NCBI GenBank assembly: GCA_946184215.1
Contig: CAMHER010000059.1
Span: forward strand, 1-10,430
Length of the DNA: 10,430 nt
Reading direction: 5' to 3'
From: an uncultured Clostridia bacterium
GTDB lineage: Bacteria; Bacillota; Clostridia; Oscillospirales; Oscillospiraceae
Below are positions 5,977 to 10,430 of the stretch, piece by piece. The translations under genes and the position numbers were made by a program. Under the pieces are notes generated by a model. It searched no databases. It was not told the DNA's origin and saw only the letters and a list, made by a program, of their open reading frames with translations. Position 1 is the stretch's first letter, and each line of letters begins with the position of its first letter.

Positions 5977-8900
5977 GCGCTTTTACGCCCACTGCGGCCC
6001 AGCGGGCCGCCATTGAAAGCCGCGGCAGCGCCGTGCTGGTTTCCGCCGGCGCGGGCAGCGGCAAGACCAAGGTCCTTACCGAGAGGCTGATGGGCTATCT
6101 CACCGACCGGGACCACCCCAGGGACATCGACAGCTTTCTTGTCATCACCTTTACGCGCGCCGCGGCGGGCGAGCTCAAGGGCCGCATCATGGAAGAGCTA
6201 TCTTCCGCCATCGCCGCGGATCCCGCCAACCGCCATCTGCGCCGCCAGAGCGCGCTGATCCGCCGGGCGCAGATCAGCACGATCCACGGCTTCTGCGGCG
6301 AGCTGCTGCGCCAGAACGGACATCTGCTGGGCCTGGCGCCGGACTTTGGCATCCTGGAGGACGACCGCTCCGCCGCCATGAAGAGCGCGGCGCTGGAAAA
6401 GGTCATGGAGGAGAGCTATGAGCACGCCGCGGCCTATCCCGGCTTCCTCCGCCTCGCCGACACGGTGGGCGCTGGGCGGGATGACCGGAGACTGTGCGAG
6501 CTTGTCCTGGAACTTCACGAGAAAATGCAGTGCCATGCCCGCCCGGAGAAGTGGGCGGAGGAGAGCATCGAGCGCCTCCGCGCTCCGGCCGACGACGCGG
6601 CGCAGACGCCGTGGGGCAGAGAGATCCTTGCCACGCTTCGGCAGAGCGCCGATTACTGGGCAGGGGAAATGGAACGCCTGATCGCCGCCATGCGTGCGGA
6701 GGAAAAGATCTTCACGGCCTATGGGCCAAGCGTGGAGGAGACTGCCGACGCGCTGCGGGAGCTTTCCCGCGCGCTGCGCGCGGGCTGGGACTGTGCGCGC
6801 GAGCGCCTGCCCGTTCCCTTCCCGAAGCTCAAGGTGCTGCGCGATAGTCCCGACCCGGCCCTTTCTGAAGCCGTCAAGGCCCGGCGAGAGGCCTGCAAAG
6901 CCTCCTGCAAGGGCATGGAAAAGGCGCTCTCCGCCTCCTCCGAAACGATGCTGCGCGGCATGAGCCTGACGCATGACGCCATGGAGGCGCTGCTGCGTCT
7001 GACGCTGCGCTTCGATCAGCAGTACGCCAAAGACAAGCGCCGCCTGTCGGTGCTGGACTATGCCGATCTGGAGCATTTCGCCGCCCGGCTGCTGACAGAG
7101 GAGGACGGCTCGCCCTCGCCGCTCTCCCGCCAGGTGGCCGCGCGCTATACCGAGATCATGGTGGACGAATATCAGGACGTCAGCCGTGTGCAGGACGCGA
7201 TCTTCCGCGCCGTCTCCGGCGACGGGAAGAACCTGTTTCTGGTGGGCGACGTCAAGCAGTCGATTTACCGCTTCCGTCTGGCGGATCCCGCCATCTTTAC
7301 CGAAAAATACGACAGTTACGCCGATTGGGAATCCGCACCCGACGGTGCGCCGCGGCGCATCCTGCTGCGGGAAAATTTCCGCTCGCGCCGCGAGGTGATC
7401 GACGCGGCCAACGCCGTGTTCGCAGCCTGCATGTCGCGGAGTCTGGGGGACATCGACTATGACGAGGCCGCCGCGCTGAAATACGCCGCATCCTATGAGG
7501 GCGAGAGCCGGAAGCCGGAGCTGCTCCTGCTGGACGCGCGCACCGACGCGGACGACGAGGAGACGCCCGCGCGCATCGAGCGCGAGGCGGAGATGACCGC
7601 CGCGCGCATCGAAGCCCTGGTGCGCTCCGGAACGCCTGTTGCGGACGGCGAGGGGCGCAGAAGCGCGGCATACGGCGACATTGCGATCCTGCTGCGCTCG
7701 CCCGGCAGCGCCGGGGCGGCTTTCCGCCGGGCGCTGGAGCGCCGCGGCATTCCCGTGGCGGCCGCCCGGGGCGGCGAGTTCTTTACGTCCGAGGAGATCG
7801 CCACGGTGCTGAGCGTGCTCTCGGCCCTCGACAACCCCCACCAGGATATCGAGCTGCTTGCTGCGCTGCGCTCGCCCTGCTTTGCCTTTACGGCGGACGA
7901 GCTGTCCGCCCTGCGCGCTGCCGACCGGGACGGCGATCTGTACACGGCGCTCCGTGCCTATGCCGCCGGGAATGAAAAGGCCAAGGCCGCGCTGGACAAG
8001 CTTGCGGCGCTGCGCGCCGCGGCGCCGGATCTGAGCTGCGCCTCGCTCCTCTGGGAGATCGTGGGAACCTTCGACCTGCTGGCCGTGGCCGGCGCCATGG
8101 ACGACGGCGAGCGGCGCCGCGGCAATCTCATGGAGCTGATCGCTCTCTCCGAACGCTTTGAAGCCACGGGCTATCGCGGTCTGCACCGTTTCGTGCTGTG
8201 GCTGCGCCGCCTGGCCGAAAAGGGCCAGGAGATCAGCTCAGCCGCGCCCGCCTCAGGCGTGCAGATCCTGTCGGTCCACAAGTCCAAGGGACTGGAGTTC
8301 CCCATCGTGTTCCTCTGTGACCTCTCGCGCCGCTTCAACCTGCGCGACAGCGCCGCGCGGGTGCTGGTCCATCCGGAACTGGGGCTGGGCGCCAAGGTGA
8401 CCGATCTGGAACGGCGGGTGGAATACCCCACGCTGGCCCGCACGGCCATTGCGCGGCGCCTCCGGCGGGAGACGCTCTCGGAGGAGATGCGTCTGCTGTA
8501 TGTGGCGATGACCCGCGCGAAGGAATACCTGTTTCTGACCGCCAGCGTGAAGGATCCGTCGGCCAGGCTGGAAAAGCTGCGCGCCGGTCTCTCACTGCCC
8601 CTTGCGCCGGAGGCGCTGTCCGACGCCACCTGCCCGCTGGACTGGCTGCTGGCGGCATCATACGCAGACAACGGAGAGCACCTTGCCGTCACGATCTGCG
8701 AGGACGAAAAAGCGGACGATCTCCCCGAAAGCGACGCCGCAGGCGCCGCGCCGGATGAGGACTTCCTGGCACTGCTGCGGCATAATCTGAGCTTTGTCTA
8801 TCCCCACGCCGCGTCCGAGGCGCTGCCCAGCAAGATCACGGCCACCGAGCTGAAGGACCGCGCCGCGCCGGACGAGGATGCCCGGAGCATTGCGCCCCAC

Positions 8901-9479
8901 CCCCGCCGCAGCTTCCGTCTGCCCGATTTCGCGCGGGAGCAGAAGCCTCTGCGGGGCGCCGAGAGGGGCACCGCCACCCACCTTGTGCTGCAGTATATGG
9001 ACTTTTCCAAGGCAACCGGCGAGGAAGGCGTGCGCGCCGAGATTGAGCGTATGCGGCAAAAGCGCTTCCTCTCCGACCGGGAGGCCGAGGCCGTGGACGC
9101 GCAGGCGATCGTGCGGCTTTTCTCTTCACCGCTGGGCAGACGCATGCTCAGCGCAAAGACGATCACGCGGGAATTCAAATTCTCTCTTCTCTGTCCGGCG
9201 GACGAGGTGCTTGGCGTGGCGTCGACGGACAAGGTGCTGCTGCAGGGCGTGGTGGACTGCCTGCTGGAAGAGGACGGCGAGCTGACCGTTATTGACTATA
9301 AGACCGACGCCGTCCGCAGCGAGGAGCAGCTGCAAGAGCGCACGGCGCTCTACACGCCGCAGCTGCGCGCCTACGCGAAGGCTGTAGAGCGGATTTTTGG
9401 CAAGCCGGTAAAGGAGTGCGTGCTTTACTTCCTCTCGATGGGCCGCGAATCGCGGGTGGAGATCGAAGGAAAAGAGTGA
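5973..9479 (+). CDS. addA: AddAB helicase-nuclease, subunit AddA (1168 aa)
   Basis: AddA is the motor and second nuclease of AddAB, a UvrD/Rep-like superfamily 1A helicase fused to a RecB-type nuclease. Visible motifs in order: Q motif around Q10 (FTPTAAQRAAIE), Walker A AGAGSGKT at 25-32, VITFTRAAAGELK at 57-69, STIHGFC at 102-108, Walker B VDEYQD at 397-402, GDVKQSIYRFR at 425-435, ILSVHKSKGLEF at 765-776, and LLYVAMTRAKE at 841-851. The nuclease site has H1003 (GTATH), D1095 (GVVDC), D1108 and K1110 (VIDYKTD). The 13- and 2-residue spacing of D1095, D1108 and K1110 matches E. coli RecB. I chose the GTG at 5973 because it follows a GGAGGCGGGGAG ribosome region and overlaps the addB stop as GTGA; a start further upstream would lie deep in addB. 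It is slightly shorter than B. subtilis AddA (1232 aa) with all motifs kept. No terminator follows. Confidence 0.97.
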   Translation: MSAFTPTAAQRAAIESRGSAVLVSAGAGSGKTKVLTERLMGYLTDRDHPRDIDSFLVITFTRAAAGELKGRIMEELSSAIAADPANRHLRRQSALIRRAQISTIHGFCGELLRQNGHLLGLAPDFGILEDDRSAAMKSAALEKVMEESYEHAAAYPGFLRLADTVGAGRDDRRLCELVLELHEKMQCHARPEKWAEESIERLRAPADDAAQTPWGREILATLRQSADYWAGEMERLIAAMRAEEKIFTAYGPSVEETADALRELSRALRAGWDCARERLPVPFPKLKVLRDSPDPALSEAVKARREACKASCKGMEKALSASSETMLRGMSLTHDAMEALLRLTLRFDQQYAKDKRRLSVLDYADLEHFAARLLTEEDGSPSPLSRQVAARYTEIMVDEYQDVSRVQDAIFRAVSGDGKNLFLVGDVKQSIYRFRLADPAIFTEKYDSYADWESAPDGAPRRILLRENFRSRREVIDAANAVFAACMSRSLGDIDYDEAAALKYAASYEGESRKPELLLLDARTDADDEETPARIEREAEMTAARIEALVRSGTPVADGEGRRSAAYGDIAILLRSPGSAGAAFRRALERRGIPVAAARGGEFFTSEEIATVLSVLSALDNPHQDIELLAALRSPCFAFTADELSALRAADRDGDLYTALRAYAAGNEKAKAALDKLAALRAAAPDLSCASLLWEIVGTFDLLAVAGAMDDGERRRGNLMELIALSERFEATGYRGLHRFVLWLRRLAEKGQEISSAAPASGVQILSVHKSKGLEFPIVFLCDLSRRFNLRDSAARVLVHPELGLGAKVTDLERRVEYPTLARTAIARRLRRETLSEEMRLLYVAMTRAKEYLFLTASVKDPSARLEKLRAGLSLPLAPEALSDATCPLDWLLAASYADNGEHLAVTICEDEKADDLPESDAAGAAPDEDFLALLRHNLSFVYPHAASEALPSKITATELKDRAAPDEDARSIAPHPRRSFRLPDFAREQKPLRGAERGTATHLVLQYMDFSKATGEEGVRAEIERMRQKRFLSDREAEAVDAQAIVRLFSSPLGRRMLSAKTITREFKFSLLCPADEVLGVASTDKVLLQGVVDCLLEEDGELTVIDYKTDAVRSEEQLQERTALYTPQLRAYAKAVERIFGKPVKECVLYFLSMGRESRVEIEGKE

Positions 9480-9489
9480 GAAAAGGAAG

Positions 9490-9521
9490 AAAGATCAAAA
9501 GAAAGAAAGATCAAAAGAAAG
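9490..9521. repeat. Perfect 16-bp tandem duplication after addA
   Basis: AAAGATCAAAAGAAAG occurs twice in immediate succession (9490-9505 and 9506-9521). It starts 10 bases after the addA stop codon and ends just before the rpmE -35 box. The tract is almost pure purine on the plus strand, in contrast to the GC-rich coding sequence. It may have arisen by slippage; an effect as an upstream A-rich promoter element for rpmE is possible but not shown. Confidence 0.85.
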
Positions 9522-9524
9522 TAC

Positions 9525-9553
9525 TTGCATTCCGCTCACCGCTGTGTTACAAT
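9525..9553 (+). promoter_or_regulatory. Promoter of rpmE
   Basis: TTGCAT (9525-9530), a 17-base spacer and TACAAT (9548-9553) preceded by TGT form an extended -10 promoter. The -10 box matches the consensus at five of six positions, the -35 box more weakly. The A-rich tract directly upstream (9481-9521) could act as an UP-like element. The predicted start is near 9560. Confidence 0.75.
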
Positions 9554-9562
9554 CCACTTTGC

Positions 9563-9611
9563 GTCTTGTAACTATGCCTTTTGGCAAATCAAGACAGCCT
9601 TGATCAAGGAG
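9563..9611 (+). promoter_or_regulatory. Foldable leader of rpmE with alternative pairings near the ribosome site
   Basis: The short rpmE leader contains an outer stem GTCTTG (9563-9568) with CAAGAC (9590-9595) enclosing an inner hairpin TGCC-TTTT-GGCA (9575-9586). Just downstream lies the perfect palindrome CCTTGATCAAGG (9598-9609), whose right half overlaps the AAGGAG ribosome site (9606-9611). ATCAAG at 9588-9593 can pair instead with CTTGAT at 9599-9604, which would break the outer stem and free the ribosome site. Leaders upstream of L31 genes are reported in several bacterial phyla. A regulatory role here is inferred from the competing pairings only. Confidence 0.4.
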
Positions 9612-9620
9612 AATAGACCC

Positions 9621-9821
9621 ATGAAGGAAGGAATCCATCCGAAATACGAGCAGACCACGATCCGCTGCGCCTGCGGCGCCGTCATTGAGACCGGCTCCAC
9701 CAAAAAGGACATCACGGTTGAAATCTGCTCCAAGTGCCACCCCTTCTACACCGGCAAGCAGAAGCTGGTCGACACCAGCGGCCGCGTTGACAAGTTCAAC
9801 AAGAAGTACGGCATCAAGTAA
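9621..9821 (+). CDS. rpmE: 50S ribosomal protein L31, zinc-binding (C+) type, 66 aa
   Basis: L31 is a small protein of the large subunit that forms an intersubunit bridge. The 66-residue sequence begins MKEGIHPKYEQTTIRC and has C16, C18, C36 and C39 (CAC and CSKC), the zinc-binding set of the C+ form and at the same positions as in B. subtilis RpmE. HPFYTGKQKLVDTSGRVDKF is the typical L31 C-terminal half. In bacteria that also hold a zinc-free paralogue (YtiA/RpmE2 type), the C+ protein can be exchanged when zinc is scarce; whether one exists here cannot be seen. The ATG follows AAGGAG with nine bases of spacing. It has its own promoter and terminator, but nothing stops transcripts arriving from addA. 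Confidence 0.97.
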   Translation: MKEGIHPKYEQTTIRCACGAVIETGSTKKDITVEICSKCHPFYTGKQKLVDTSGRVDKFNKKYGIK

Positions 9822-9830
9822 TTTCGATGT

Positions 9831-9875
9831 ATAGAGAAGCCTTCGTCGGACGCGACGAAGGCTTCTCTATTTTTA
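9831..9875 (+). terminator. Strong intrinsic terminator after rpmE
   Basis: A perfect 18-bp stem (9831-9848 with 9853-9870) with a GACG loop starts 10 bases after the rpmE stop and runs straight into TTTTATC; the last stem base is also T, giving a run of five. The stem is unusually long and has no mismatch. It should end both rpmE and any addAB read-through transcript. There is no U tract on the minus strand. Confidence 0.93.
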
Positions 9876-10022
9876 TCTGGTTCTCCGCTTTTACCGCAAG
9901 ACCCCTCCCGGCGGCTGGGCGAAGAACGTTTCAAAAAACGAAATCAATAGGCAGACTTTACAAAGATTTAACAACTTTTTTGTTAGATGCTCCAAACAGG
10001 CGCCGGAAGGGGACTGTGATGT
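9876..10022. other. Non-coding stretch between the rpmE terminator and the lipoprotein promoter
   Basis: The gap from the rpmE stop to the lipoprotein gene is 292 bases. After the terminator, I see no credible gene in this part. It holds a GC-rich piece (about 9900-9920), a small hairpin CGTTT-CAAA-AAACG (9927-9940), and the inverted repeat at 9966-9988. An open frame crossing it begins inside the terminator hairpin and has no ribosome site or recognisable protein. Confidence 0.6.
9966..9988. repeat. AT-rich inverted repeat upstream of the lipoprotein promoter
   Basis: ATTTAACAA (9966-9974) and TTGTTAGAT (9980-9988) form nine pairs, one of them G-T, around a CTTTT spacer. It lies 35 bases upstream of the lipoprotein -35 box, a position suited to an activator site. 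There is no upstream gene for which it would be a terminator, since the rpmE terminator comes first. No binding protein is identified. Confidence 0.4.
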
Positions 10023-10051
10023 TTGACATTTATGACAGAAAGAAGTAATAT
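10023..10051 (+). promoter_or_regulatory. Promoter of the lipoprotein gene
   Basis: A perfect -35 box TTGACA (10023-10028), a 17-base spacer and TAATAT (10046-10051, four of six matches) form a good promoter. Unlike the other predicted promoters here it lacks the TG before the -10. The predicted start near 10058 gives a leader of about 55 bases with a small hairpin TCCGC (10066-10070) / GCGGA (10079-10083), then the ribosome site. Confidence 0.7.
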
Positions 10052-10113
10052 CACTTTGTTAAGAATCCGCCCCGAGAAGCGGACACTTAAAAAACAAATT
10101 GGAGGAAAGAAAA

Positions 10114-10430
10114 ATGAAAAAAGCATTAGCACTGCTCCTGGCTTTTGCCATGATCTTTGCTCTGGCCGCCTGCGGCCAGCAGGCTGCTCCGGCTCCCGCG
10201 GCCGAGAAGCCCGCCGAGGAAGCTGCTCCCGCCGAGGAGGCTGCTCCCGCTGAGGAAGCCGCCGCTCCCGTCGAAGAGGCTGCTCCCGTTGTGGAGGAGA
10301 ACCTCACCGAGGTGCAGAAGATCATCAAGGAAGCCGAAGGCATGACCATGGAAGAGCTCGCCAAGAAGGCGATCGAAGAGTCCAACGGCCAGACGCTCTA
10401 CGGCGTGGGCAACTCCAGCCGCGGCAAGAG
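10114..10430 (+). CDS. Lipoprotein, probable ABC-transporter substrate-binding protein (5' part, runs off the window)
   Basis: The first 105 codons encode a secreted lipoprotein. A signal peptide MKKALALLLAFAMIFALAAC has two lysines, a hydrophobic core and the lipobox LAAC, with C20 as the lipidated residue, so the mature protein would be anchored to the outer face of the membrane. An Ala/Pro/Glu linker follows (residues 24-62). Then comes the start of a folded domain: NLTEVQKIIKEAEGMTMEELAKKAIEES followed by GQTLYGVGNSSRGKS. That last stretch resembles the first beta strand of periplasmic binding-protein-like folds, which suggests a substrate-binding protein of an ABC importer; this is inference and the ligand is unknown. 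The ATG at 10114 follows GGAGG (10101-10105) at eight bases. It has its own promoter. Transporter permease and ATPase genes would be expected downstream, outside the window. Confidence 0.8.
   Translation, partial: MKKALALLLAFAMIFALAACGQQAAPAPAAEKPAEEAAPAEEAAPAEEAAAPVEEAAPVVEENLTEVQKIIKEAEGMTMEELAKKAIEESNGQTLYGVGNSSRGK
10204..10299 (+). repeat. Ala/Pro/Glu repeat linker in the lipoprotein
   Basis: After the lipidated cysteine the protein repeats AAP(A/V)EE: units at residues 37-42, 43-48 and 50-55, a longer AAPVVEE at 56-62, and a partial KPAEE before them. The DNA units are 18-bp near-copies (10222-10239, 10240-10257, 10261-10278) that differ mainly at third codon positions. It is an acidic, flexible spacer between membrane anchor and domain, and a place where length may vary by slippage. 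Confidence 0.8.

Noticed and set aside
6198..8186. 662-codon minus-strand open frame opposite addA
   Set aside because: It is as long as many genes, but its sequence is an antisense image of the conserved helicase motifs and resembles no protein family.
9490..9521. CRISPR array
   Set aside because: There are only two adjacent copies of 16 bp without spacers and no cas gene.
9827..10048. Small plus-strand frame after rpmE
   Set aside because: It begins inside the terminator hairpin, has no ribosome site, and its sequence merely translates the palindrome.
9876..10113. Riboswitch in front of the lipoprotein gene
   Set aside because: The predicted leader is only about 55 bases with one 5-bp hairpin; I recognise no aptamer core.
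1..10430. A novel defence or mobile system
   Set aside because: All genes belong to core or common families, there are no transposase, integrase or phage genes, and AddAB here is the normal recombination enzyme.

Overview
The window is an ordinary, GC-rich bacterial chromosomal segment carrying mostly core genes. It most likely comes from a Gram-positive Bacillota of class Clostridia, possibly the Oscillospirales/Ruminococcaceae side. The reasons are the AddAB-type (not RecBCD) recombination nuclease with the firmicute addB-addA order, a four-cysteine zinc-type ribosomal protein L31, a short clostridial-style TtcA-like protein, strong GGAGG ribosome sites, TGn-extended -10 promoters, and a lipoprotein with an Ala/Pro/Glu linker. 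The lineage is inferred from gene content only, with no database search.

Layout. Positions 1-194 (minus) hold the start of rplM (ribosomal protein L13), cut by the window edge, with a strong promoter and a structured leader. Diverging from it, 407-1162 (plus) encodes a TtcA-like PP-loop ATPase with the three iron-sulfur cysteines; the AT-rich gap between them carries two copies of a small dyad element. A hairpin with a U tract (1173-1217, acting on the minus strand) closes the convergent gene at 1254-2450 (minus), a class I PLP-dependent aminotransferase. From 2450 to 2650 lie back-to-back promoters for the aminotransferase and for addB.

Positions 2650-9479 (plus) are the addB-addA operon, about two thirds of the window. 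The two genes overlap by four bases and encode the two subunits of the AddAB helicase-nuclease, which resects double-strand breaks and loads RecA. AddB shows the Walker A motif, the nuclease motif and the four cysteines of the iron-sulfur staple. AddA shows the full set of superfamily 1 helicase motifs and an intact nuclease site. No terminator is visible after addA.

A perfect 16-bp tandem repeat and a good promoter come next, then rpmE (L31, 9621-9821) behind a foldable leader, and a strong intrinsic terminator (9831-9875). The last 550 bases hold a gene-free AT-rich stretch, a TTGACA-type promoter, and the first 105 codons of a lipoprotein, probably an ABC-transporter substrate-binding protein.

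I see no mobile element, phage gene, CRISPR array, tRNA or rRNA, and nothing that makes a convincing new multi-gene system. The points worth a second look are regulatory: the two ribosomal-protein leaders, the dyad repeats upstream of the TtcA-like gene, the inverted repeat over the addB -35 region, and likely read-through from addA into rpmE.
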